46,575 nt of DNA. It comes from an uncultured Oscillospiraceae bacterium (lineage in GTDB: Bacteria; Bacillota; Clostridia; Oscillospirales; Oscillospiraceae). The translations under genes and the position numbers were made by a program. The stretch spans positions 1-46,575 of the forward strand of contig CANQQU010000009.1 in NCBI GenBank assembly GCA_947626085.1, read 5' to 3'. Shown in pieces: positions 7,300-15,530 of the stretch (its first letter is position 1; every line of letters starts with the position of its first letter). Below the pieces are notes generated by a model. The model was not told the DNA's origin, did not search any database, and was given only the letters and a program-made list of their open reading frames with translations.

Positions 7300-8490
7300 A
7301 TGATCAACGAAACATCCTACGCCCTGGGGGCCACCCGCTCCGTGATCCGGGACCTGTTCGAGTACGGCCGGGCCCGGGCGGCGGTGGTGGGCCCGGAGCG
7401 GGTCTACGATTACAGCCTGGGCAACCCCTCCATCCCCTCCCCGCCGGAGGTGAACCGGGCCATCCGGGAGATCTTGGAGGACACCGCCAGCCTGGAGGTC
7501 CACGGCTATACCTCCGCCGTGGGGGATCAAGCCGCCCGGGAGGCCATTGCCGCCGACCTCAACGCCCGATTCCAATCGGGGGTCCGGGCGGAGGACCTGT
7601 TTTTGGGCTGCGGCGCCGCCCCGGAGCTGGCGGCGGTGGCCCGGGCCTTGGCCTGCCCCGGGGAGGAGATTTTGGCCATTGCCCCCTATTTTCCCGAGTA
7701 CAAGGTGTTCGTGGAGGGGGCCGGGGCGGTGTTCCGGGCGGTACCTCCGGCGCTTCCGGGGTTCCAGATCGATCTGGAAGCTCTGGAGGCGATGCTGAAT
7801 CCCAACACCGCCGCCATCATCGTTAACTCCCCCAATAATCCCGCCGGCACCGTCTATTCCCGGGAGACGCTGGAGCGTTTGGCCGCCCTGCTGACCCGGA
7901 AGGCCGGCCAGTTCGGCCATCCCATCTACCTGATCTCCGACGAGCCCTACCGGGAGCTGGTCTACGACGGGGCGGAGGTCCCCTTCCTGCCCAAGCTGTA
8001 CCGGGACACGGTGGTGTGCTACTCCTATTCCAAGTCCCTGTCTCTGCCGGGGGAGCGGATCGGCTATGTCTACGTCCCGGCGGCGGCAGCGGACAGCAAG
8101 CGGCTCTACGCCGCCGTGGCCGGGGCCTCCCGGGCCATCGGCCACGTCTGCGCCCCCAGCCTGATCCAAAAAGTCCTCGCCCGGTGCGCCCATCTGCGGC
8201 CGGACCTGGAGGCCTACGACCGGAATCGCCGGGCGCTGGCCGGGGGCCTGGCGGAGATGGGCTACGAGATGGCGGACCCCCAGGGGGCCTTCTACCTCTT
8301 TGTCAAGGCCCCGGGGGGCGACGCCCAGGCTTTCTCCGACCGGGCCAAGGCAAAGGACCTGCTGGTGGTGCCCGGGGACGGGTTCGGCTGCCCCGGCTAT
8401 TTCCGGCTGTGCTACTGCGTTCCCATGGCGCAGATCACCGGAAGTCTGCCGGTGTTTCGGCAGCTGATCGAGGAAACGGCCCATGACTGA
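7300..8490 (+). CDS. PLP-dependent aminotransferase, class I/II
   Basis: This 396-residue fold-type I aminotransferase has the cofactor signatures VNSPNNPAGTVYS, ISDEPYRELVY and SYSKSLSLPGERIGY, the last containing the Schiff-base Lys. A C-terminal Arg that binds the substrate carboxylate lies in YFRLCYC. It resembles the aspartate/aromatic group, but the amino donor cannot be named from sequence. AAAGGAGAA lies just before the ATG. It sits inside the RNA and cell-wall operon with 13 bases before it and an 8-base overlap after it, so coexpression is certain but a shared pathway is not evident. Confidence 0.85.
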   Translation: MINETSYALGATRSVIRDLFEYGRARAAVVGPERVYDYSLGNPSIPSPPEVNRAIREILEDTASLEVHGYTSAVGDQAAREAIAADLNARFQSGVRAEDLFLGCGAAPELAAVARALACPGEEILAIAPYFPEYKVFVEGAGAVFRAVPPALPGFQIDLEALEAMLNPNTAAIIVNSPNNPAGTVYSRETLERLAALLTRKAGQFGHPIYLISDEPYRELVYDGAEVPFLPKLYRDTVVCYSYSKSLSLPGERIGYVYVPAAAADSKRLYAAVAGASRAIGHVCAPSLIQKVLARCAHLRPDLEAYDRNRRALAGGLAEMGYEMADPQGAFYLFVKAPGGDAQAFSDRAKAKDLLVVPGDGFGCPGYFRLCYCVPMAQITGSLPVFRQLIEETAHD

Positions 8491-8896
8491 TTATTTTGCC
8501 CTGTCCCTTTCCCGGCGGGAGGTGGACGCCATCTCCAACCTGGGCCTGGCCCACATGGGGGACGGGGTCTACGAGCTGCTGTGCCGGGCCTATCTCTGCG
8601 TCCAGGGGGACAAGACGGCCCGCCGCCTCCATGACGATGCCGTTTCCCTGGTGAAGGCCCCGGCCCAGGCCCGGTTCGCCCAGGCCATTTTGCCCCTGCT
8701 GACCGAGGAGGAGGCGGACTTCCTCCGCCGGGGGAAGAATGCCCACACCCACGCCGCCCCCAAGTCCGCCACGGCCCAGGAGTACGCCCTGGCCACGGGC
8801 CTGGAGACCCTGTTCGGGGCATTGTTCCTTCTAGGCCAGACGGAGCGGCTCAACGAGCTGTTCGCCGCGGGAATGGAGGCGGGCCATGGGCTTTGA
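8483..8896 (+). CDS. mrnC: Mini-ribonuclease III
   Basis: This 137-residue protein consists of the RNase III catalytic domain alone, without the double-stranded RNA-binding domain. The signature LAHMGDGVYELL (residues 22-33) contains the catalytic Asp27, and a second acidic helix (TGLETLFGALFLLG) carries the Glu expected in the active site. In Bacillus, Mini-III matures the ends of 23S rRNA. There the gene follows cysS; here it is placed between an aminotransferase and rqcH. The start overlaps the previous gene by 8 bases and its end overlaps rqcH by 11. Confidence 0.92.
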   Translation: MTDYFALSLSRREVDAISNLGLAHMGDGVYELLCRAYLCVQGDKTARRLHDDAVSLVKAPAQARFAQAILPLLTEEEADFLRRGKNAHTHAAPKSATAQEYALATGLETLFGALFLLGQTERLNELFAAGMEAGHGL

Positions 8897-10592
8897 CGCC
8901 GGATTTCTCGCCGCCCTGGTGGCGGAAATGGAGCCGAAAATCGTGGGCAGCCGGGTGGATAAGATCCACCAGCCCACCCGGGATGTGTTTGTGCTGCATT
9001 TGAAGGGCGCCACCCGGGAAAAGCTGCTCATCGCCGCCGATCCCGCCGCCCCCCGGCTCCATCTGACGGAGCGCGCCCTGGAAAATCCCGAAAAGCCCCC
9101 CATGCTTTGCATGCTGCTGCGCAAGCACCTTTTGGGCGCAAGGCTATCAAAGCTCCGGCAGCTGCCCATGGAGCGGGCGGTGGAGCTGACCTTCGAGGGC
9201 ACCGACGAAATGGGGTTCCCGGTGGAAAAAAAGCTGGTGGCGGAGCTGATGGGCCGGACCTGCAACCTCTACCTCCTGGGGCCCGACGGGCGGATTTTGG
9301 ACTGCCTGCGCCGGGTGGGGCTGGACGCCGCCGCCAAGCGGCAGGCCCTGCCGGGGCTCTACTACCAGCCCCCGGACCCGGTGGAAAAATTAGACCCCGC
9401 CCAAATGACGGGGGAAGATTTTGACGCCTTGCTTCAAAGTCCCGGGCCGGACCGGCTTGCGGACCGGCTGATGGACCGCCTGGGCGGCGTGTCCCCACTG
9501 GTGTGCCGGGAGGCGGCCCTGGCGGCGGCGGGGGACGTGGACGCCCGGCTCTCCGGCGTGGCCGGGGATGGCTTAGGGGCGCGGCTAGCGGCCTTCTTCC
9601 GCCAGGCCCCCGGGCCCTGGTATACCCTCCGGCCCGACGGAAGCGTGGGCCAGTTCTCCTGGCTGCCCATCCAGCAGTACGGCCCGGCTCAAAAGGCGGA
9701 GAGCTTTTCGGCCCTGCTGGACCTAGCCTACGGGGAGCGGGGGGCAAAGGACGCCATCCATCAGAAGAGCCAGGCGGTGCGCAAGACCGTGACCAATCTG
9801 TGCCAGCGGCTGAACCGGAAGCTGGCGGTCCAGGAAAAGGAGCTGGCGGAGGCAAAGGACCGGGAGCGGCTCCGGCAGCTGGGGGACATTGTCACCGCCA
9901 ACCTTCACCGGGCGGTAAAGGGGCAGAAGGCCCTGGAGGCGGAGGATTTTTACGACGAAAAGATGCCGGTCATCTCCATCCCCCTGTCCCCCCTGCTCAG
10001 TCCCCAGCAGAACGCGGCCAAATTCTACAAGGACTACGCCCGGAAGAAAAACGCCGAAAAGGAGCTGACCCATCAGCTGGCCCTGGGGCGGGAGGAGCTA
10101 GGATACTTGCAAAGCGTCCTGGAGGAGCTGGATCGGGCCCAGACGGAGCAGGAGCTGGAGGAAATCCGCCAGGAGCTCCGCGCCGGCGGGTATCTGCGGC
10201 AGGAGACCAGGAAAAAGCGCCTCCGCCAGAAGCCCACGGCGCCATTGCGGTTCGTCACGGCGGAGGGCTACGCCGTCTATGTGGGCCGGAACAACCGGCA
10301 GAACGACGAGCTGACCTTCCGGCTGGCCCGGAAGGACGATCTGTGGCTCCACGCCCAGAAGGTGCCGGGGAGCCATGTGATCCTGGTGTGCGCCGGGGCG
10401 GAACCGCCGGACGAGGCGATCACCCAGGCGGCGGAGCTGGCGGCGGGGCACTCCCAGGCCGCCCAGGGGCAGAATGTGCCGGTGGACGTCACCCGGGTCA
10501 AGGCCATTAAAAAGCCGGCCTCCGGCCGGCCGGGGATGGTGATCTATCACACCTACCGGACGGTGTTCGTCAACCCCAAAACCACGATTTAA
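8886..10592 (+). CDS. rqcH: RqcH/NFACT-family ribosome quality control protein
   Basis: This 568-residue protein is a homologue of RqcH (also annotated as fibronectin-binding protein FbpA). RqcH binds stalled 50S-peptidyl-tRNA complexes and recruits tRNA-Ala to add C-terminal alanine tails. NFACT-N is at about 1-210, a helical hairpin and coiled-coil at about 290-430, and the NFACT-R domain near 455-560 with RKDDLWLHAQKVPGSHVIL. At the site of the family DR motif (D97-R98 in Bacillus) this protein has E96-R97. It is the last gene of its operon. The stop is followed directly by repeat element A1, which starts with a hairpin. Confidence 0.92.
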   Translation: MGFDAGFLAALVAEMEPKIVGSRVDKIHQPTRDVFVLHLKGATREKLLIAADPAAPRLHLTERALENPEKPPMLCMLLRKHLLGARLSKLRQLPMERAVELTFEGTDEMGFPVEKKLVAELMGRTCNLYLLGPDGRILDCLRRVGLDAAAKRQALPGLYYQPPDPVEKLDPAQMTGEDFDALLQSPGPDRLADRLMDRLGGVSPLVCREAALAAAGDVDARLSGVAGDGLGARLAAFFRQAPGPWYTLRPDGSVGQFSWLPIQQYGPAQKAESFSALLDLAYGERGAKDAIHQKSQAVRKTVTNLCQRLNRKLAVQEKELAEAKDRERLRQLGDIVTANLHRAVKGQKALEAEDFYDEKMPVISIPLSPLLSPQQNAAKFYKDYARKKNAEKELTHQLALGREELGYLQSVLEELDRAQTEQELEEIRQELRAGGYLRQETRKKRLRQKPTAPLRFVTAEGYAVYVGRNNRQNDELTFRLARKDDLWLHAQKVPGSHVILVCAGAEPPDEAITQAAELAAGHSQAAQGQNVPVDVTRVKAIKKPASGRPGMVIYHTYRTVFVNPKTTI

Positions 10593-10593
10593 A

Positions 10594-11490
10594 GTGGCGC
10601 TGAGAGCCACCTCTGCGGGGTGGGCGGGGGAAAATACCTTTTCGGGCGGGCAGGAGCAAGAACGCTCCTGCCTACCTTCTTATTTTGGTGCATCCCGCAC
10701 TGCTAATGCTCCCCCTAGCCCTGCCGGGGGCCTTACTTTCTTGTTTCGGCAAGAAAGTAGGCAAAAAACAGGTTTCAGGGGGCGCTGAGAGCCACCTCTG
10801 CGGGGTGGGTGGGCAAAATCACCCTAGCGGGTGGGTGGGGGAAGTTTTTCTACTGCCTACCTTCTTATTTTTGTGCGTCCCACGCTGTGGTTGCTCCCCC
10901 TACCCATGCCGGGGGCCCTACTTTCTTGCTCCTGCAAGAAAGTAGGCAAAGAACAGGCTTAAGGGGGCGCTTCGAGCAAAGGCGCCCCCCTTAAGAATCC
11001 CCCCGCCGCCTCGCCAGAGGCGCTGGGGGGAATTCGATAGCGGCCTACGGCTCGTCTACCGTGAATGTACGAAACCTACCATGCAGCGTTCCAAATCCTG
11101 CCAAGCGCTGATTGATAGATTGTACTAGCGGAGTTTCTTAATCGGTGCCTCAAAAACAGAAAAGCCCCTACTTCTATTTTGGTGCAGTTCCCATTTTTCG
11201 CCAGTGCGGCTATTGACGCAACGCACGAATTGGCACGCTGCACCTTAAATTTTGCATACCTACGTTAAAGAACCGTAAGCCCACACATATTCTCCGCTTT
11301 TACGCAATATTGGGGAGCGGCGGGGGGTCCTTAGGGGGGCGCCTTTGCTCGAAGCGCCCCTTTGGTCGGCTTCTTTGCTTACTTTCTTGCCGAAACAAGA
11401 AAGTAAGGCCCCCGGCAGGGCTAGGGGGAGCATTCACAGCGTGGGATGCACCAAAATAAGAAGGTAGGCAGGAGGGAGTCTCCTGCCTAT
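10594..11490. repeat. Repeat element family A, copy A1
   Basis: The whole 900-base gap holds one mirrored non-coding element. The left side has two tandem arm units of about 185 bp (10596-10780, 10781-10965). A unique core spans about 10991-11334, and the right arm (11335-11490) is the reverse complement of a left arm. Each arm carries CTGCCTACCTTCTTATTT, a hairpin ACTTTCTTG/CAAGAAAGT, a CCCCCGGC run and GCTTCGAGCAAAGGCGCC. The same element in the opposite orientation is at 16504-17435, and a half copy is at 22313-22527. Short open frames here differ between copies and look spurious. Confidence 0.85.
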
Positions 11491-11500
11491 TAAAGTCTAT

Positions 11501-11929
11501 TTAGGCTTTTCGGTCGAATTTTTCGCCGCACTTGGTGCAAGTGATGGTGACCTTGCCGGAGCCCCGGGGTACCCGCATGATCTGCCGGCACTTGGGGCAT
11601 TTGAAATGCCGGTTCTTCCGGTCCTTCAGCCGGTCCAAAAGCTGGCAGAACCACTGGTTTTCCCGATACCGCCGGTAGGTGTCCCGGGACAGCGTGCGGT
11701 AAACCGCCAGAACCATCAGCGCGTAGGAAACAAGCGTCAACACCGCGTTCCAGGTGGGGCTCCAGGCGCCGAACAGCTGCACCAGCACCCCCACCAGGCT
11801 CAACGCCGCGCCGACGCACAATATCGCCAGCGTCAGCCGGTCCGTTCCGTGCCGCCCCTCCATGAACCGCAGGAAGCCGTCCCGCAGCCGGGCGGCGATC
11901 CTCCGGAACCAGCCGCCTTGCCCGTCCAT
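11501..11929 (-). CDS. Membrane protein with C-terminal zinc ribbon
   Basis: This 142-residue protein is not recognised as a named family. Visible parts are an amphipathic basic N-terminus, two hydrophobic segments (near residues 35-57 and 64-84) and a basic linker. It ends in a four-Cys zinc ribbon, CPKCRQI and CTKCGEKF, at the C-terminus. The start at 11929 is chosen because AAGGTGG precedes it and the promoter at 11961-11988 would start transcription only about 25 bases upstream. A GGAGG further upstream serves an ATG in another frame and would lie at the transcript's very 5' end. The role is unknown; the ribbon could bind RNA, DNA or protein. Confidence 0.7.
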   Translation of the reverse strand: MDGQGGWFRRIAARLRDGFLRFMEGRHGTDRLTLAILCVGAALSLVGVLVQLFGAWSPTWNAVLTLVSYALMVLAVYRTLSRDTYRRYRENQWFCQLLDRLKDRKNRHFKCPKCRQIMRVPRGSGKVTITCTKCGEKFDRKA

Positions 11930-11960
11930 GCAATACCACCTTACCCATCGGAATACCTCC

Positions 11961-11988
11961 ATTATATTGCAAATCCTCGGAAATTCAA
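11961..11988 (-). promoter_or_regulatory. Promoter of the zinc-ribbon gene
   Basis: Minus-strand TTGAAT (11983-11988), a 16-base spacer and a perfect TATAAT (11961-11966) preceded by a TG four bases upstream. Confidence 0.65.
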
Positions 11989-12071
11989 CACAAACCACCA
12001 AAGATTCACATATTGTTCACAGGCCCTACCCCCGCCATCCAAAGAAATTCCCGGATTTTGGAAAAAAGCGG

Positions 12072-12099
12072 TTGCGTTTTCGGGGGATTATGGTATGAT
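12072..12099 (+). promoter_or_regulatory. Promoter of the malic enzyme gene
   Basis: TTGCGT (12072-12077), a 16-base spacer and TATGAT (12094-12099) with TGG directly before the -10, 55 bases upstream of the start codon. Confidence 0.65.
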
Positions 12100-12153
12100 G
12101 TACCGGGAATGGGGGCACTCCCCTTCCAAGACTGAAAGTATGAGGTAATTTCC

Positions 12154-13338
12154 ATGGATTACGCGAAAGAGTCCCTAAAGCTCCACTACGCCCTCCGGGG
12201 CAAGCTGGAGATCACCCCCCGGGCGGCGGTGGATTCCAAGGAGGCCCTGAGCCTGGCCTACACCCCCGGCGTGGCCGCGCCCTGCCTGGAAATTCAGAAG
12301 GACCCCAGTCTCAGCTTTGCCCTGACCCGGCGGTGGAACACCGTGGCCGTGGTCACTGACGGCACCGCCGTGCTGGGCCTGGGGGATATCGGCCCCGAGG
12401 CCGGCATGCCGGTGATGGAGGGCAAGTGCGTCCTGTTTAAAGCCTTCGGGGACGTGGACGCCATCCCCCTGTGCGTCCGGTCCAAGGATGTGGACGAGAT
12501 CGTAAACACCGTGGCGCTGCTTGCCGGCAGCTTCGGCGGGGTGAACCTGGAGGACATCTCCGCCCCCCGGTGCTTTGAAATTGAACGGAAGCTGAAGCAG
12601 CGCTGCGACATCCCCATTTTCCACGACGACCAGCACGGCACCGCCGTCATCACCCTGGCGGGGCTGATGAACGCCCTGAAGCTGGTGGGCAAGCGCCTGG
12701 AGGAGGTCAAGATCGTCACCTCCGGAGCCGGGGCGGCGGGGATCGCCATTATCCGGCTGCTGCTGGCCCTGGGGCTGAAAAACGTGGTGATGACGGACCG
12801 GCAGGGGGCCATTTACGCCGGCCGCCCGGGCCTGAACCCGGTGAAGGAGGAAATGGCGGCGCTGACCAACCGGGCCCAGGAGCGGGGCACCCTGGCGGAG
12901 GTGATCCGGGGGGCGGACGTCTTCATCGGCGTCTCCGCGCCGGGGACCCTCACCGGGGAGATGGTGCGTACCATGGCCAAGGACCCCATCGTGTTCGCCT
13001 GCGCCAACCCCACCCCGGAGATCTTCCCGGAGGAGGCCAAGGCCGCCGGGGCGGCGGTGGTGTCCACCGGCCGGTCGGACTACCCCAACCAGGTCAATAA
13101 CGTGCTGTGCTTCCCCGGCATTTTCCGGGGGGCCCTGGACGTCCGGGCCTCGGACATCAACGACGAGATGAAGCTGGCCGCCGCCCGGGCCATCGCCGGG
13201 ATCGTGTCCGACCGGGAGCTCTCCCCGGACTATATCCTCCCGGCGGCCTTCGACCCCAGAGTGAAGGACGCCGTGGCCGCCGCCGTCCGGCAGGCCGCCG
13301 TCGATTCTGGCGTGGCCCGGGGCGCAATTGGGGGTTGA
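12154..13338 (+). CDS. NAD(P)-dependent malic enzyme
   Basis: This 394-residue short-form bacterial malic enzyme decarboxylates malate to pyruvate with reduction of NAD or NADP. The catalytic residues are visible: Tyr36 in LAYTPGVAAPC, Lys91 in PVMEGKCVLFK, and the metal-binding acidic pair in IFHDDQHGTAV. A Rossmann domain with TSGAGAAGIAIIRLL follows. The length equals the usual short form, without a phosphotransacetylase domain. It is a single gene between the zinc-ribbon gene and rpmH. Its stop codon overlaps the -35 box of the rpmH promoter and no terminator is seen after it, so some read-through into rpmH is likely. Confidence 0.93.
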   Translation: MDYAKESLKLHYALRGKLEITPRAAVDSKEALSLAYTPGVAAPCLEIQKDPSLSFALTRRWNTVAVVTDGTAVLGLGDIGPEAGMPVMEGKCVLFKAFGDVDAIPLCVRSKDVDEIVNTVALLAGSFGGVNLEDISAPRCFEIERKLKQRCDIPIFHDDQHGTAVITLAGLMNALKLVGKRLEEVKIVTSGAGAAGIAIIRLLLALGLKNVVMTDRQGAIYAGRPGLNPVKEEMAALTNRAQERGTLAEVIRGADVFIGVSAPGTLTGEMVRTMAKDPIVFACANPTPEIFPEEAKAAGAAVVSTGRSDYPNQVNNVLCFPGIFRGALDVRASDINDEMKLAAARAIAGIVSDRELSPDYILPAAFDPRVKDAVAAAVRQAAVDSGVARGAIGG

Positions 13339-13363
13339 CCTGTGGGGTTTTTTCGGTTATAAT
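13335..13363 (+). promoter_or_regulatory. Sigma-A promoter of rpmH
   Basis: TTGACC (13335-13340), a 17-base spacer and a perfect TATAAT (13358-13363). The -35 box covers the malic enzyme stop codon (13336-13338). The leader before rpmH is about 90 bases. Confidence 0.88.
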
Positions 13364-13459
13364 AGTTTAGTATGGCTCTTTCCTCAGGGCTTTTTTGGAA
13401 ATTGCTGCGGCCTTTTGGCTGTTGAGCATATTGTATTTCTATGGTAAGGAGGTGTATAC

Positions 13460-13594
13460 ATGAAGCGTACCTATCAGCCCAGCCAGCGTCACCGTTCCAA
13501 GGTCCATGGCTTCCGGAAGAGAATGGCCACTTCCAACGGGCGCAAGGTGCTGGCCCGCCGCCGCGCCAAGGGCCGCCAGGTTCTGACCGCCTAA
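13460..13594 (+). CDS. rpmH: 50S ribosomal protein L34
   Basis: The 44-residue protein is the standard L34: [18 protein letters not shown] at the start, [18 protein letters not shown] in the middle and VLTA at the end. AAGGAGG lies 9 bases before the ATG. It heads the conserved rpmH-rnpA-yidD-yidC-jag cluster. In most Firmicutes that cluster is beside dnaA and oriC; here malic enzyme is upstream instead. Confidence 0.98.
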   Translation: MKRTYQPSQRHRSKVHGFRKRMATSNGRKVLARRRAKGRQVLTA

Positions 13595-13641
13595 ACGACC
13601 TGAGCTGTCCGATATCGCGCAAGCGCGAAATGGGAGTCCAT

Positions 13642-13678
13642 GCGGGGCGAACGGCATTTTCGCCCCGCTCCCTTTTTC
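13642..13678 (+). terminator. Terminator-like hairpin between rpmH and rnpA
   Basis: A perfect 10-bp stem (13642-13651 against 13659-13668) is followed by TCCCTTTTTCT, just 18 bases before rnpA. It likely stops most transcripts so that rpmH message exceeds that of the protein partners downstream. A smaller hairpin, CGCGCAAGCGCG, precedes it. Confidence 0.7.
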
Positions 13679-13695
13679 TAACGGGAGGCGCTGCC

Positions 13696-14040
13696 ATGCA
13701 ATTTTCCGCGTCCTTGAAGCAAAACCACATTTTCCGGCGGCTCTACGCCACCTCCGGCAAGGCCAACGGCCTGCTGGTGCTCTACGCCCGGCGCAACCGC
13801 ACCGACCGAAACCGGGTGGGTCTGACCGTCAGCAAAAAGCTGGGTCACGCCGTGGTGCGCAACCGGGTCCGCCGCCGCCTGCGGGAGATCTACCGGCTGA
13901 ATGAGAGCCGGTTCCGCCGGGGCTTCGATATCGTGGTGGTGGCCCGGAGCCGGGCCGTGGAGGCGGATTTTGCCCAGCTGACGGCGGCTTACCTCTCCCT
14001 GGCAAAAAAGGCAGGCATTCTCCTGGAGGACGCCCAATGA
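13696..14040 (+). CDS. rnpA: Ribonuclease P protein component
   Basis: The 114-residue basic protein assists the RNase P RNA in cutting tRNA 5' leaders. The family signature is present around residues 49-65 ([18 protein letters not shown]), including the RNR motif. The ATG at 13696 has GGGAGG upstream. The stop overlaps the yidD start (ATGA). An RnpM protein (31288-31557), a reported modulator of RNase P, is encoded elsewhere in this window. Confidence 0.96.
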   Translation: MQFSASLKQNHIFRRLYATSGKANGLLVLYARRNRTDRNRVGLTVSKKLGHAVVRNRVRRRLREIYRLNESRFRRGFDIVVVARSRAVEADFAQLTAAYLSLAKKAGILLEDAQ

Positions 14041-14249
14041 AACAGCTGCTTCTCTGGCTCATCCGGTTTTACCGCCGGCACATTTCCCCCGGAACGCCGC
14101 CGGCCTGCCGGTTCGTGCCCACCTGCTCCCAGTATGCCTATCTGGCCATTGAAAAATACGGCGCCTGGAAGGGCGGCCGCATGGCCCTGGCCCGGCTGCT
14201 GCGGTGCAACCCCTTCTACCGGGGCGATCTGTACGACCCGGTACCATGA
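14037..14249 (+). CDS. yidD: Membrane protein insertion efficiency factor YidD
   Basis: The 70-residue protein matches Yid[19 protein letters not shown], then the Cys pair in [15 protein letters not shown], and [17 protein letters not shown] at the end. It is thought to help YidC insert inner-membrane proteins. It overlaps rnpA by four bases. A small hairpin CTCCTC/GAGGAG lies between it and yidC. Confidence 0.96.
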   Translation: MKQLLLWLIRFYRRHISPGTPPACRFVPTCSQYAYLAIEKYGAWKGGRMALARLLRCNPFYRGDLYDPVP

Positions 14250-14282
14250 CCTCCTCACAAAAGAGGAGAAGGAGGAATGTCC

Positions 14283-15527
14283 ATGATTCTCGCCTTCCAC
14301 ATCGGGGATATCATCACCGTTCCCTTCGGTTATCTGCTGGACTGGATGTACCGGCTCTCCGGCAACTACGGCATGGCCATGCTGCTGTTCGCCATTCTGG
14401 TGAAGATCATCCTCATCCCCATCACCGCCAAGAGCAAGAAGACCTCCATGAAGCTCTCCCGGCTCAGCCCCCGGATCAAGGAGATCCAGGATAAGTATAC
14501 CGATCAACAGAAGCAGGGCGAGGCCCTGCAGGCTCTCTATAAGGAAGAGGGCGTCAGCATGGGCGGCGGCTGCCTTTGGAGCCTGGTCCCCCTGCTGATC
14601 CTGTTCCCCCTGCTGGCGGTGGTGCGCCAGCCCCTGGTGTACATGCTCCACGAAACCGCGGAGACGGCGGCGCAGATTGTCGCCGTCATGACGGAGCAGG
14701 CGCCCCAGTATTTTACCGGCAACACCTACTACGCCCAGGTCGCCGCCGCCCGGCACATCCATGAGTACGCCCAGGTCATCCGGGACGCCATCCCCGGCGT
14801 CAGCGAGGCCACCCTGGCCGGCATGAACTTTGACTTTTTGGGCATCGACGTGGGCGCCATCCCCGAATTCAACATCTTCGCCTGGAGCGCCTATGACTGG
14901 GCCCACATCGGGGCCTTCCTGATCCCGGTGTTCTCCGCCGGCAGCCAGGTGCTGAGCATGTTCATCATGACCAAGATGAACAATTCCGTCATCACCGACA
15001 AAAACGGCGTAAAGGACAAGGAGACCGCCGAAAATTCCCAGGCAAATCAGACCAACAAGACCATGATGATCATCTCGCCCCTGCTGTCGCTGTGGGTGGG
15101 CTTCACGGTGCCCGGGGCGCTGAGCCTGTACTGGTTCGTCCAGGGCATGGTGTCCATTGCCATCGACGTGGTCCTGACCCAGCACTACCGGAAGATCTAC
15201 GACGCCGAGGACGCCATTCGGCTCCAGCAGGCCATGGAGCGGGACCGGATCGAGGCCGAAAAGGAGCGGCAGCGGGCCGAGCGCCGGGCCGCCAACCCCG
15301 AAGGCATCACCGAGAACACCAGCAAAAAGAAATTGCAGCAGAAGCAGCAGCGGGATCAGCAGGCTGCCAAGGCCGCCGCGGCCAAGGAGTACGCCGCCCG
15401 AAAGGGCACGGTGGAGGAGGACGAGGAAGCGGACGCCTCCGGCGCCCTCTCCGGGGTCCCCAGCCGGCCCTACTGCAAGGGGCGGGCCTATGACCCCAAC
15501 CGCTACGGCAACCATACGGAGGAATAA
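14283..15527 (+). CDS. yidC: Membrane protein insertase YidC/SpoIIIJ
   Basis: This 414-residue insertase of the YidC/Oxa1/Alb3 family places proteins in the cytoplasmic membrane. A short N-terminal segment is followed by a hydrophobic hairpin and the cytoplasmic C1 region (SKKTSMKLSRLSPRIKEIQ). Further transmembrane segments and a long Lys/Gln/Ala-rich cytoplasmic tail from about residue 315 follow. No lipobox is present. The ATG at 14283 is preferred over 14277 because GGAGG (14271-14275) is 7 bases away from it and only one base from the other. An extra loop near residues 125-200 is longer than in Bacillus SpoIIIJ. Confidence 0.95.
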   Translation: MILAFHIGDIITVPFGYLLDWMYRLSGNYGMAMLLFAILVKIILIPITAKSKKTSMKLSRLSPRIKEIQDKYTDQQKQGEALQALYKEEGVSMGGGCLWSLVPLLILFPLLAVVRQPLVYMLHETAETAAQIVAVMTEQAPQYFTGNTYYAQVAAARHIHEYAQVIRDAIPGVSEATLAGMNFDFLGIDVGAIPEFNIFAWSAYDWAHIGAFLIPVFSAGSQVLSMFIMTKMNNSVITDKNGVKDKETAENSQANQTNKTMMIISPLLSLWVGFTVPGALSLYWFVQGMVSIAIDVVLTQHYRKIYDAEDAIRLQQAMERDRIEAEKERQRAERRAANPEGITENTSKKKLQQKQQRDQQAAKAAAAKEYAARKGTVEEDEEADASGALSGVPSRPYCKGRAYDPNRYGNHTEE

Positions 15528-15530
15528 GAC

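Noticed and set aside
12013..12021. TTGTTCACA, a degenerate DnaA box near the rpmH cluster, which is often beside oriC
   Set aside because: It matches the box at only 7 of 9 positions, there is no cluster of further boxes, and dnaA and dnaN are absent.
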